NCBI GenBank assembly: GCA_038503065.1
Contig: JBCAMK010000006.1
Span: 1,612,001 to 1,676,000 of the forward strand
DNA length: 64,000 bases
Source: Paragyromitra xinjiangensis
Taxonomy: Eukaryota; Ascomycota; Pezizomycetes; Pezizales; Discinaceae
Reading direction: 5' to 3'
The translations under genes were made by a program, and so were the position numbers. Below the pieces are notes generated by a model. The model did no database searches. It saw only the letters and a list, made by a program, of their open reading frames with translations, and had not been told where the DNA came from. Below, one piece after another: positions 1-11,300 of the stretch (position 1 is the stretch's first letter; every line of letters begins with the position of its first letter).

Positions 1-336
1 GAAGGAATCGGGCTTCTTGCCTCTCCCCCCGAGGAGTGATGCTCACCCTTCGTTTGTATTCTTGATTTCTACTCATATCGGAGGAAAGATCATAGATTTT
101 TTTCTATCCGTTTGGTATCTCACTCGTTGGATAATCTGGGATAATATCAAGAATATTCCGATTTTAAGGCTCTGGTTATTCCGAGTCATCCTCAGAGATG
201 GAAATAGCTAAGAAAAAAAAAAAAAATACTGTACAATATTTATGGGAAAGGATTATACACACCCAACCAAGAGAACCTAAACTTTTGTAATGCTCATTAT
301 GTCGTATCAGGAAACAACCTCTCCTACAACTCATTC
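1..336. other. Window edge and 3' flank of RRS1, no gene seen
   Basis: AT-rich sequence with an A-run near 211-225. No reading frame with a recognisable protein lies here. It probably holds the 3' untranslated region of RRS1, which ends at 337, and the flank of a gene outside the window. Confidence 0.5.
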
Positions 337-1083
337 TCACCTCTTCTTCCCAACACCCGAACCTTTCTTAGGTGCCCATGGCTTGACTCCTGTTACAGCC
401 CTCTTCTCGTTCTTCTTCATTTGTCTCTCATTCTTTTTGATCCTCTCCTTCCTTTCCTCTCTGCTGAGTGACCTGGGATCCACCTCCTCAGCGCCCTCCT
501 TCTGCTTCTTCTCGTCGACCTCAACAATCCAATCCCCTTCACCATCTTTGTTCTTGCCTTTGTAGCCCCATTTAGGAACCCATTCGCCCTTCTCCTCGTC
601 GTAGACGAGCTTGCCGTCCTTCTGTTTATCTTTAATGCCCTTCTTTGCAGCGAATAGTTCCCTGTGCCAACCACGTTAGTAATGAGGCAGTGATACAAGT
701 TGAGTGAGAGAAAGTACCATTTAGTAGGTTCTTTCGGTTTCGGCAGAGGTTTCTCTCTAGGCAGTGGCGTAACCGGCGCTGGAAGTTCAGCATAAACGCC
801 ATCGGGGGTGCTCTTTAACGGGATCTGAGTGAGGATCTGGTTGATGAGGGCTTGCGCGCTATCTCGTGCAGCTTCCTGGAGACATTTTTCACGATCTTCG
901 GTGTATAGAGTAGGGTCGAGCGGGTTTGAGTCGAAGGCGCAGAGGTTACCCATGTCGAATTCGAGAGGAATTGGCTTTTCTACCAGCACGGATCTTGGGA
1001 ATTACGTTAGTTTGGACTCAATTGGGGGATTTAGAGTAATATACTTACAGTTTCTCCATTTTTGTCTCTGTGGCAGCCGGCAT
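337..1083 (-). CDS. RRS1: Ribosome biogenesis regulator Rrs1
   Basis: Nucleolar factor that, with Rpf2, brings the 5S RNP into the pre-60S particle. Three coding exons: 1083-1049, 993-718 and 661-337, giving 211 aa, about the length of yeast Rrs1. The family signature VEKPIPLEFDMGNLCAFD is present near the N-terminus, followed by NPLDPTLY. The second junction restores PTKWELFAAKKGIKDK, another conserved block. The C-terminal part is rich in Lys, Arg and Glu and ends KPWAPKKGSGVGKKR. The first exon carries only about 12 residues, so the start depends on the intron at 994-1048 (donor GTAAGT); the ATG at 1083 is the only one that reads into the conserved block. It is divergent from the mitoribosomal gene at 1291, with about 200 bp between the start codons. 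Confidence 0.96.
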
Positions 1084-1290
1084 TTCCTTGTTTCTGTGGT
1101 GAATTGGAGTGTCGTTGAGGGAAAGAGCCTCACGAGAGAGAAAAATAAAAAAATCCGATTGTCGTTGGTTCGTGCACGCAGACAGGGTAACGTTCAAACA
1201 TCCCACGCAACTTCAACCCCACCAAAACTTTTCCCCGTTTCAAAACTTCGCGATACTAATTATACCCCCCCCAACCAATTGACAACCGCA

Positions 1291-2887
1291 ATGGTCCTCA
1301 CGAGCTGCTGGCGGTGTCTCCGCCTTCCGCCACGACTCCTCAACACCCCAGCAACCCGTGTGGTCCTTCAAACCCCCTCACCGCTGCAGCCTCGGTCAGC
1401 GCCATTCACCACGACCTCCGTGCTCCTTGCAAACCCGCAAAAGAAACAAAACACCGGCCAAGGAAATCAAAAGGCGATCATCGCGAAGCAGAAAACCACC
1501 TCCAACAAATTTCAGCATAAGAAGAAGAAAAAGGATATTGTGGCCTCTAAACCAGCATATGCTATAGGCCAACGGAAAGTGTTGCGGAAGAATATTGTCT
1601 TGAGCAATACCAACGCGCCTGCTGTGTTACTGCCTGAAATGTCGTCTGAGATCTGTGGGGATGAGAATACTATCGGGGGTGTGTTTGAGATACCGGGTGG
1701 GGTTTTGGATCAATTGTTGGCGTTGCAGACGTTTAAGCTTGGACAGCATTGGCGGTATTTCCAGAAGCCGAGCGCACTGGTAAGGAAGGAGGGTGTGGAG
1801 ATTGGGAAATTGATCTCGTGGGTCAACGAGTCCGGGAAGGAGGGAGAGGAGAGATGTGCAAGGAGGATTGTAGATGGTATTGGGGGTTCGGGGAAGAGTA
1901 TTGTGCTGGCGCAGGCAATAACTTGGGCACTACAGAGCAAATGGGTAGTTATCTCAATTCCTAACGGTATGTTTCTATTCTTGCATGACTAGATTCAACC
2001 CCAATCGTACTAATAATTTTGATACCATCCCACAGCTCAGGACCTCGTAATCGGCCACACAGAATACGAATTTGATCCCGCCTATAACCTATGGGTGCAG
2101 AAAGAGTATACCTCTGCGTTGTTAGGACGGATAGCAAAAGCCAACAACATTCTCAAAGATGTCTGTACCCTTCAACCACCCTCCCACGAACATGGCAAAC
2201 AGATCAAACAATACTCACAGAATACCCACAGTTCGAAACCACCGAAACCCACCGAATCGGAAAAGACGAAATAAAACCCACCACCCTAGAGAAACTAGTC
2301 AATATAGGAGCCCAAGAGCCAACAGTAGCCCACGACGTATTCGTAGCACTAATGAAAGAGCTAAGTCTACCCGGAAGGTATACCGACCCTCGTACTTCCC
2401 ACCCCACATAAACCCAGCTAACACCCCTAGGCCCCCCGTTCTCTTCGCTCTCGACAACCTAAACCAAATCTCCCTCCCCTCCGTATACCGCGACACCTCC
2501 TTCAACCACATCCACGCACACGACCTCGCCCTCCCACACATGTTCCTCTCATACCTCTCCGGAAAGTCCCAATTCCCACGGGGTCTCGTCCTCGCCGCCA
2601 CATCCTCCGTGTGCAGAAAGACTAGAGACCTTGATATGGCGCTACGGGGGGAGACTCCAGGGCCATGGGATAAGGTCGATACGCGGATCGCGCCGTCTGT
2701 TGAGGGGGCGGATGTGGTTAGGATTGAGAAGTTGAGTAGGGAGGAGGTCAAGGTTATCATGGAGTGGTATAATGCTGGTGGTGTGCTCAATACGCCGGTT
2801 ACTCTGGAGACGGTTACGGAGAAGTATGCGATTAGTTGTGGGAATCCGAAGCAGTTGTTTGCGAGTTGTTTGAGGCTGCGGTATTAG
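1291..2887 (+). CDS. RSM23: Mitochondrial ribosomal small-subunit protein mS29 (DAP3/Rsm23)
   Basis: GTP-binding component of the mitochondrial small ribosomal subunit, the DAP3 homologue. Exons are about 1291-1966, 2036-2160, 2232-2377 and 2431-2887, giving 467 aa. The N-terminus is Arg/Pro/Thr-rich, as in a mitochondrial targeting peptide. The P-loop is GIGGSGKS, encoded near 1880-1905. Later blocks LLGRIAKAN and RPPVLFALDNLNQIS match the family. The second intron is the least certain: its donor reads GTCTGT at 2161, and the acceptor at 2231 is the one that keeps frame. The acceptor at 2220 would create a stop. The start at 1291 is the first ATG giving a presequence; the longer open frame upstream overlaps the RRS1 promoter and first exon. 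Confidence 0.93.
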
Positions 2888-3351
2888 GGGATTCGTTTTA
2901 TCCTCTTTCGTGGATATACTTCGGTCGTGTACAGTGTAGTATAGAGGAATTCCATTGCATTGGGTGTAAATATAGTGCGTTTGGGATGTTTTGGTTGCGG
3001 GTATTTTAGAAGTGGTTATCGAGTGCGTATTGGTGATTGATGGGTTTGGTTGGCAGTTCTCGCCATCTACGTCTTTGTAATCATGGCGAGTGATACTTCA
3101 TGGTTTAGAGTTATTGGACAGCAGTCTAGGTTTAGAAGCCCTCATCTAATCCCAAGGCAGATATCACAAACGAACACAAAATCCACATGGAATATTTAGA
3201 GTCTTAGAAAACCCCAAAAACGCCTATGATTCCCATTCCATTCCAGATTCCCCCTCCAAGAAAAAAACAACTTTTAATAACTTGAGTGTATTTAACATTT
3301 GAATTTATTTTTATTCAACCCACAACACCAAACCCTCTCTAGATGAAAAAT
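2888..3351. other. Convergent 3' flanks of RSM23 and RPL7
   Basis: Short AT-rich spacer between two converging genes. I see no gene or RNA here. Confidence 0.5.
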
Positions 3352-5162
3352 TTAGTTCATCTTGCGGATAAGCTGGTTGATGAACTGCTCGCGGTCACCA
3401 AGATCACCTCCCTCAACGAAGTGCTTGAATTTGCGGGTCCTGAAACCACCGGTGGGGGAAGACAGCTTGAAGGGCCAGAGGAAGTTGGAGGCCTGATATA
3501 CAGTTAGTCTGAGTTAGGCAAAGGGGTTGGGGAAATTCTGTGTATGAAGGGGGAAGAGGGAATCTCAGAAGGAAGGCAACGGAAAATATCCACATGGTTT
3601 TGCGCTCTCGGATATTACAATAATGTTTTTACATCCGAAAATTCTTCATCACCGGAAAGAGCGGGAAGGTAGGTAACGGCGAGGAGGGAGAGGAAGGAAG
3701 AAAGTAGGTAACGTACCTGCTTGAAGTTGGGTCCAACAGTGAAGATCTCGTGGATCAGATCTTCAATGGAGATGATACCATACTTGCCAAGGTTCTCCTC
3801 GATGAGCTTGTTGTCGGTCAAGGGGATACGCTGGCGGTCGGTCTTTCCGTATCCACGCTTGTAGATGAGCTCACGGACAGACTTGAGGTTAGGCTCTCCG
3901 TAGGCGATCCATGGCTCGACGACGCGGAGCATCTCCAGGGTGGCCTTGGTAAGGCGGACGAAGACACCATTGTTGATCTGGAGGAGACGGAGAAGCTGGA
4001 GGATCTTGCGGGGCTTAGGGGCGATCTTGTTGATACTGTTTATCATCAATTTGTTAGTTTTGATACTGGTAGGGAAGCGCTGGGAGGAATACTGACCCCT
4101 TAATACGGACAACAAAGACAAGCTTGGTCTGGGAAGGAACGTAGAAAGCACCGTCCTTCTTGGACTCGCGAGAGACACGGATCTGTTCACGCTCTGCCTC
4201 GCGGTACTCCTTCACGTACTTCTCGGCACGCTTGAAGATGACATCGCGCTTATCCTTGTTCTCCTGCAATTTCAAGGCCATGTCAGCACCGAATCACAAA
4301 GGCATGATGCTGGTATGTCAAGGAAATCCCAGGTTTTAAACGAGTTTTCTCAGTCCCGAAAGATGGTTAACAATGACAACATCGTCCCGAAGGACTAGTC
4401 TTCATGTAAAAGGTAGGTATCATCATCAAATCGTCGTTTTGCTGCGGGGGATCCCTTCTCTTGACATTGGGATAGGGGAAGAACCAACCTTCTTCCTGGC
4501 TTCCGCGGCCGCAGCACGCTCCTCGGCGGACTTCTCGTTGGCCTTGCGCTTCTTGAGGAGAGTCTCCGGGACGAGAATCTGTTGAGATGAGGGGACTGAT
4601 CTGTTAATCCCACGTAAAAGAAAATATCAGTATGGCCATTCCGCAAAGTATATGTGTAAGTCAAGACAGCGCCGAGCATATTTCAGAAGAGGGATTTCTG
4701 ATATATAAGGCTGAGATCGAACTCGACGGGCATGTATTTAATCGGTAAGAATGATGGTGTCATCCCAATGCCAGAGCTCGTTCTAGGATATGGTAGTCCA
4801 CGAGGAGAGATGGTGGAGGGATGAACTGCAGACTTATCCGACAAGACCCCAAAGTAGGACTTCGGGAGTGAAACGTGCACAAGCAGATACGAAATCGTTA
4901 CTTATCCGAAGATAGTAAATTAGATAACGATTGCGTGACAGTATAGATTTAGAAAAGAAAAAGTCATGATAGACGATTTCAAATCAAAACCCCAGTCTCT
5001 CAGATCAATTGCCGAAACAAGCATCCTCAGAGACCAGGAGAAGTAAGAATCGAGCTGGCTTGCCAAAAGATCTCCATGGGAAGAAAATGGCAAGCCCAGC
5101 GAGCGGAGGCCATATTCGAGCATCTAACGGGACAGGAGAGGGAGTGCATACGCGTTGACCAT
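3352..5162 (-). CDS. RPL7: 60S ribosomal protein L7 (uL30)
   Basis: Structural protein of the cytosolic large ribosomal subunit. Five coding exons: 5162-5152, 4600-4489, 4263-4097, 4035-3717 and 3492-3352, total 249 aa, the normal family length. The protein opens [25 protein letters not shown], where [13 protein letters not shown] is the family signature, and ends INQLIRKMN. The first exon holds only 11 nt, ending in GC before donor GTATGC; the join to the acceptor at 4601 restores the reading frame. Introns 1 (551 nt), 2 (225 nt) and 4 (224 nt) are far longer than the 50-80 nt usual in this window, a pattern expected for host introns of small nucleolar RNAs; see the entry at 4338-4439. The gene is divergent from the aminotransferase at 5688. 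Confidence 0.97.
4338..4439 (-). ncRNA. C/D box snoRNA candidate in RPL7 intron 2 (snR39/snR59-like)
   Basis: Lies within the second RPL7 intron on the coding strand. Box C ATGATGA is at 4426-4420 and box D CTGA at 4353-4350. A possible 6-bp closing stem pairs AAACGA (4439-4434) with TCGTTT (4343-4338). The bases next to box D are the complement of CCCGAAAGATGGT (4355-4367), 13 nt that match the highly conserved ACCCGAAAGATGGT segment of large-subunit rRNA. With the fifth-base rule the target is the G of CCCG, which I place at yeast 25S G805. In yeast, RPL7A and RPL7B introns host snR39 and snR59, which guide a position two bases away (A807), and snR39b guides G805. rRNA sequence and numbering are from memory. 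An internal C'/D' pair is not clear; ATGA at the end of TTTTACATGA may serve as D'. Confidence 0.75.
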
Positions 5163-5687
5163 TTTGGCGAATTTAGTCGACCGAGGGGTTGTCGTTTGGG
5201 TTGATTGTCGTGAGAGTTGGGTTGTTGTTGTTGTCGTCGTCTGACGTTGATGTCGTCGATAGTGGGGGGAATGTTCACTGACGAGAAATTTGCATAGTGG
5301 GTTGGGAGGGGACTGTTGCTGGGGCTGAGCCCTAAGTGGCTTGAGGTGGTGGGTGGCACAGCATACGAGATGAGAAGAGGCTCAACACACCTGCGGCTCC
5401 CCTGCAGAACAAAAGACCCTGCGCCTCTGTTTAGCACTCAGACTCCGGGACTCGGGAAGCTTCCGAGGCACGAACTTTTGATCCCTGCCATTTCTCTTTT
5501 CTTTCGTAATAGTCTCTGATCCTCTGACTATATTGAGCCTAAACCTCTCACTACTCCCCCCCCCACTACATCTCCATCCCCCACTCTCACACTATCTATC
5601 ACTGGCTTATATCTCTCTGTCCCGTTCCCCCGCTTTTGGTTTCTGTTCAGCTGTTTGCTTCTCCATCAATCTTCAATTCCTGTGAAA
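5163..5687. promoter_or_regulatory. Divergent promoter region RPL7 / aspartate aminotransferase
   Basis: Intergenic region between two divergent starts. It holds AGCCCTAA at 5328-5335, a telobox-like element seen near translation genes, and CT-rich stretches at 5540-5640 just upstream of the aminotransferase start, typical of fungal transcription starts. No gene is seen. Confidence 0.4.
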
Positions 5688-7263
5688 ATGCTTTCCTCTG
5701 TAAGAGTTGCGTCCTCTAGGACTTCTTCATCTGCCTTCCGCCTAGTAGCCACTTCAAGGGCGTCTAGCACTTGGAGCAATGTTCCCCAGGGTCCTCCCGT
5801 AAGCTATCAGCCTTTCCATCTGCTCATTAGTGCAATTGCTAACAAAATTGGTGCAGGATGTGAGTTTTCGTCTAATTCCCATCGAGCAATCTCATTACCT
5901 TAAAATTTTACATTTACTGATTTTTCGATTTTTTGGCTCCAATTAGGCCATTCTAGGTATGACTCACTCTGAAAACCCCATCGAAACAATTCTAACAGTC
6001 CCCAAGGTATCACCGAAGCTTTCAAGGCTGATGCCTTTTCGAAAAAGGTCAACCTTGGGGCTGGAGCTTACCGTGATGATGCTGGCAAGCCCTACGTCCT
6101 TCCCTCTGTCCGCACCGCCGAGAAGCGCATCATCGACAAGGCGCTGGACAAGGAGTATGCAGGTATCACTGGTATCCCTTCTTTCACTAAGGCTGCAGCA
6201 ACCCTTGCCTACGGCGCCTCTTCCCCTGTCCTCGACAACATTGCCATCACACAATCCATTTCTGGCACTGGCGCCCTCCGTATTGGTGGTGCCTTTCTAG
6301 AGCGCTTCTACCCTCACAGCAAGACTGTCTACATTCCTACTCCGTCATGGGCCAACCACGCTGCAATCTTCAAGGATTCCAGGCTAGACGTGAAGCAGTA
6401 CAGATACTACAACAAGGAGACCATTGGGCTTGACATTGATGGTCTGCTCGCGGATATCAAGGATGCGCCAAAGAGCAGCATTTTCTTACTCCATGCGTGC
6501 GCACACAACCCGACTGGTGTTGATCCAACTCCTGAGCAGTGGAGAGCTATCAGCGATGCCGTGAAGAACAACGGTCACTTTGCGTTCTTTGATATGGCAT
6601 ACCAGGGCTTCGCATCCGGTGATACCGACAAGGACGCTTATGCTGTCCGTTACTTTGTCGAGCAGGGCCACCAGATTGCACTTTGCCAGTCTTTCGCCAA
6701 GAACATGGTTTGTACCCTCTTTCCTCCTGCGCTGGCTCCATACTAACCATCTAACTAGGGGCTTTATGGTGAGCGTGTCGGCGCCTTCTCTCTTCTCGCT
6801 GAATCTGCCGAAGAAAAGAAGCGTCTCGACTCTCAGCTCAAGATCCTTGTCCGTCCTCTATACTCTAACCCTCCTATCGGTGGAGCTCGCATTGCCAGTG
6901 AGATCCTCAACGACCCTGAACTCAACAAGCAGTGGCTCGGTGAAGTGAAGGGAATGGCGGAACGCATCATCTCCATGAGAGATGCGCTTAAGGATGGTCT
7001 TGAGGAGTGCGGAAGCAAGCTCAAGTGGGACCACATCACAAGCCAGATTGGCATGTTCTGCTACACAGGGTTGAAGCCAGAGCAAGTAGATACGTTAGCT
7101 CAAAAGGTAGGTTTTCCTAGGAAAGGGTAAAAGAGGATGCAAGCTAATTGAGAGTGAATAGTACTCCATCTACGGCACTAGGGACGGCAGAATATCTATT
7201 GCTGGGCTCACTTCCGGCAATGTGAAGTACGTTGCTGAGTCGATCCACAAGGTCACTCAGTAA
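5688..7263 (+). CDS. AAT1: Aspartate aminotransferase, mitochondrial
   Basis: PLP enzyme interconverting aspartate plus 2-oxoglutarate with oxaloacetate plus glutamate (malate-aspartate shuttle). Six exons: 5688-5798, 5857-5859, 5947-5956, 6007-6707, 6759-7106 and 7162-7263, giving 424 aa. The N-terminal ~30 residues are rich in Arg and Ser and lack acidic residues, a mitochondrial targeting peptide. The conserved start of the mature enzyme, [19 protein letters not shown], is split over four exons: exon 2 is the single codon GAT (the conserved Asp) and exon 3 is only 10 nt. [13 protein letters not shown] is present, and the PLP-binding Lys lies in [15 protein letters not shown], which spans the fourth intron. 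The C-terminus ([25 protein letters not shown] region) is intact. The mitochondrial rather than cytosolic form is inferred from the presequence. Confidence 0.95.
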
Positions 7264-8310
7264 GCGTTTCACCAAAATATCAAAAAAAACCAAAAATAAT
7301 GGCAAGGCATGATGGCGGAAAATGATTATGTCAAGTTTCATTTATTAAGATTTTTTTTTTGGATGGGCGAAAAGTTTTTCCTATGTTCAAGCAAGGAAAT
7401 ACGCTTAAGATCGCGTATACCAAAAAATAGAGTGTAGCAGTAGCGAATGCTTTCTTTGAATGTTTTTCTATCTCTATATCTCTCCCCTCACTTCAGTTAT
7501 AGATTTAGAGCTCAAGGGTCCCAGATTTCAAGTAATAATCTGTTTTATGATAAGAAACGGAAACATAGCATAGCGGGGTGAAAGTGGCTTCCGGAGCATA
7601 GATCGGTGTTTGGATTCCTATTTTATTGCAAGGGACTCGAGACTCAGATTTCGGTTGTGATCCCACGCGACTCTATTGCGCGCATTCCCGGGCCGTCTCT
7701 ACTGCAGCTTTGTGGGGATAAATATCCCGTGTATTACCTGGCTGTATATCACTAAGCAAAAGCGGCTATTCTGTGGCGAAACAAATCCAATGATGATTGA
7801 TGTTCTTACACCATTTCAACAGCCGTGGCCGAGTTTGTGATACAGCATGGTTCCGATGGAAGATGCTGGATGAGTGGATATGTGTCTCTTGGAAGTGAGA
7901 TTGTGAGTTGTAGGGAGTTACGTATTGGGCTCTTGATCTGAAGTGGAGGATTCTCGTAATTGTAATCGGTGATGGGGTGCTGGAATCATGGGATATCACC
8001 CGAAGTGATACACTCTTGATTCGCCGATATCGAAGAGATAGGTCATTTTAGTGAAGATGAGGACATGAAGTATGTAATCCTACAGAGGCATATATTCGAC
8101 CCACCAGAAACGGGCATCCAGATCATTGACGATGAGGTTGACCCTGGCATGTCTTGGCAGGGCTGCTTCTCACCACATTTCCGCGTCGCCTCAACATCCG
8201 CGTCGCCCAAAGCCAAACAACAACCCCCAGCTTTCTCACCACAACCCCTTCAAACAGCGCGGTCTCACAACCAGCGCAAATAATATCAAAAAAAAAACAA
8301 ATATCCAATC
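7264..8310. other. Intergenic spacer, no gene seen
   Basis: About 1 kb between the aminotransferase and NUP120, both on the plus strand. AT-rich with a T-run near 7350. The short open frames show no family resemblance or splice support. The region 8270-8310 is the likely 5' leader of NUP120. Confidence 0.5.
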
Positions 8311-11300
8311 ATGGCAGATCAATCGTCCTGTTTCCTCTACAAAGAGACGCGACTAAACCTCGACTGGAACGAAGCCTACGGCACCACCGCCAACATCTTC
8401 CTCCCAGCCCATCACAGCGGTCCCAGCAAACGAAGCTCTCCACAATCCCCAACCATCATCCCCACCCCAGAAGGCGCTGACACCCTCTTCCAGCACCAGC
8501 ACCTCGCCAGCGCCGCCTCAGTCTACTACCGTCCTGTCGAGCGCTACCCACGATGTATCATGTGGAGGGTCACAGAGAATGCGCAGGTGCTCTCACTAGC
8601 GTCGGTGGATTTCACAAAGCCGAATGACGTACGTGGGGAGTTTGGGACAACATTTCGGTTCTACTTCCCGGAACCGATTAAGTCGAATTGTGTGGGATTC
8701 ACAGACGCCCCGGACCATGATGAGCTCGTGGTGTATGTTATGACGACGGGGAAGGTCATCTATACTTTGAGTTTGACGGCGGATTTCCTCTTGAGGAATT
8801 CGCTCAAGATGAAGAATGTCAAGGATAGTGATTATTGTAGGACTTATTCGCCGAGCTCGTTTACGCTGCATTCGCCGCATTTTTTGATCCCGATTGATCA
8901 TGTGTCGTTGTTGGTGGCTTTGCAGGATGGGGTGCTGTTGAAGTTGGAGAAAAGTCATTTGTTTCCGGAAGGTTAGGGGTTTGGTTCTTGGAATTAGAGC
9001 AGGAGGAAGGGTTTGGCTAATTGATGGTGATGCGTAGATCCTGATACATCGACTTCCAAGTATCTCGAAAAGACGTTCAGCGAGGGGAGTCACTTGGCGT
9101 TTATAAAGAATAAACTCCCGTGGATCAGAACTGGGTCGGTACGACATGGGAATGATAATGTTTCGTTCTCAACGGTCATTTCCTCTGCTGTCTATTCGCC
9201 AAAGCGATCACATAATGAAATGGAAGACTACCACCGGGAGATTGAACCTCTCCTTTTCACCGTCTCTGTAAACCATACACTCAAGACATGGTCCCTCCAA
9301 AAGGGCACTCTCCTACACGCTACCGACCTCTTGAACGAGTCACCTCCTACCTCCAGCTCTACGATCAAGACTCTCCTTGACCCGTCTCCGTCACAGCTTC
9401 TCCATGTAGTCGACACATCCCTGCAGGAGGACCACATGTTCTACCTCGCATCTTTCTCCTCCGCTACTACCGGAAAATTCAAATTCTGGGTCGCCCTCCG
9501 CGACACCGACGGCCAGTTTGAGAACCTCGTAGACCTCTATCCAAGCTATGAGTTCTGCGCAGACCCACCAACCGCGAACTCCGTCTGGATCATCTCCGAG
9601 TTCCGCATCACCCCTGTATCTGCCAACGACCCCGCCCTCTTCAATCTGTGGGTGCTGTGGAAGAGTAATACCACTTTCCGCGTGCAGAATCTTCAATTTA
9701 ATATGACGGATATTCCCCCTTCATGGGGTAAATGGACGACTGCGACTCCAGACTCGCTGCATGTACACTCCGGACGAACTCCTTCGGAGGTTACTAGTGA
9801 GGATTTAACTGACTATTGGCTCGACTGGATCTTCTTCCCGGGTCGGTTCACCGATGAGGTCTTACGTACTGCTCTTAGGGTTCATGAAAACGCTTATGCA
9901 GACCATCTTGATGACGGATTGGACTCGGTGCAGACTAAGGTCGCGCGGAGCATACCGGGTATGGTTGAGCTGAAGAAGAACCCTGATGGGTCCCCGAATT
10001 ATAACTCGTACACGTATGACGTCGGACTACAGTGGCTACGGTACTGTAGACTATGTACAGAGTTGGATAAACAGCGTTCTGAGGCTCTGAGCCTTGTAGC
10101 AGACCCAGTGAGTGGGTTCGTATGGACTGTTAATGCTGACGGCATCACGGCGCTACGGGAAGCCACCGAGAGCGAGATCCTGGTGCATAATTATGGAACC
10201 CATGCTGGGAACCTCGCGCTCTTATCAGAACGCTCTCCGAAACGGCTTGGCGTGGCGCTGGAGGGCGTAATGTTATCTGATGCTCTCCTCCTCGTGCAGG
10301 CCGCCTCGGACCTTAAGAACGATTTGACGGATCGGGCGTACGATAACTGCCGTTACAGACTCCAACGTGAGGTTCTCGAAGACGCTATGTACTCCTTCGA
10401 AGACCGCATGTGGAGTCTCTACTCCAACTGTATCGAAGGTGCACTCTCCGATTTTGCATTCGAGAAGATCGAGAACGCGTTAGAGGCAATGAGCGACCCA
10501 CGAGCCGCCTTCTTATCGATCATAGATAGTCTCTTCCACTCCAACACACATAGTGGGCAAACGAAGTTGACTATGTTTGGTGGGAGTGTACTGATAGCTG
10601 GTAGTCAGGAGGTTGTGACTATTAACTACAATCTACTCTTCAACCTCGTGTTCTTGCTCGTTCTCGTTGCTGTTCCGGAGGACTCACGCCCACGCATTGC
10701 GCAGCCGGAGCAGCTCTATACTCGGCTTCTTGACTATGTTCGTGAGTATGAGATCCTCTCGTGGGTCTCCCGCACGCCCCTTAGTATTCCTGACCGCCGG
10801 CTCTCGGCTGAGGAAGAGCTCGCGAAGGGCCTCGCGGGCTTACGTATGGATCCGGGTGCTATTGCTGTGACGGCGAGGCGGAAGGGTAGTGTGTTGAGTT
10901 TGTTGCTGGGGGAGAACTATGGACCGCCACCACCGGGGCCTGGGAGGAGTGGAAGTCTGGCTGTGAGTGTGTGTGTTAGACAGTTTTTGGCGGGGTTGGA
11001 GCTGGCTGGTGGGACGGGGAATGGAATTGTGGAGGTTGCGAGTCGGCTGTTGGGGATCGAGGCGGTGGGGGCTGCTGTAGAGTTTAGTAGGTTTTTGCCG
11101 ACGACGGCGTGGGGTAGGTATGTTAAGGGGAGGATACAGTTGAAGGATGGGAGTTTGGAGGCTGCGGCGCTCGGGTTTAGGAAAGCGGTGTATGGGCTTT
11201 GTATGTTTTCTTCTCTGACAGGTTGAGTTTTTTGGTGGTGCTAATGGAGAGTAGCTACCGCGAAAACGGCCTGTTTCTCTGCGGTGAAATCGCTGTTGAC

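Noticed and set aside
2161..2220. RSM23 intron 2 ending at the acceptor at 2220
   Set aside because: Joining to this acceptor gives either the wrong frame or a stop codon; the acceptor at 2231 keeps the conserved frame.
3750..4103. 117-codon plus-strand frame inside RPL7
   Set aside because: Shadow of RPL7 exon 4 on the other strand; it has no family resemblance and runs over an RPL7 splice site.
4601..5151. Long RPL7 intron 1 as a further snoRNA host
   Set aside because: No RTGATGA box with a CTGA at a usual distance was found on the coding strand.
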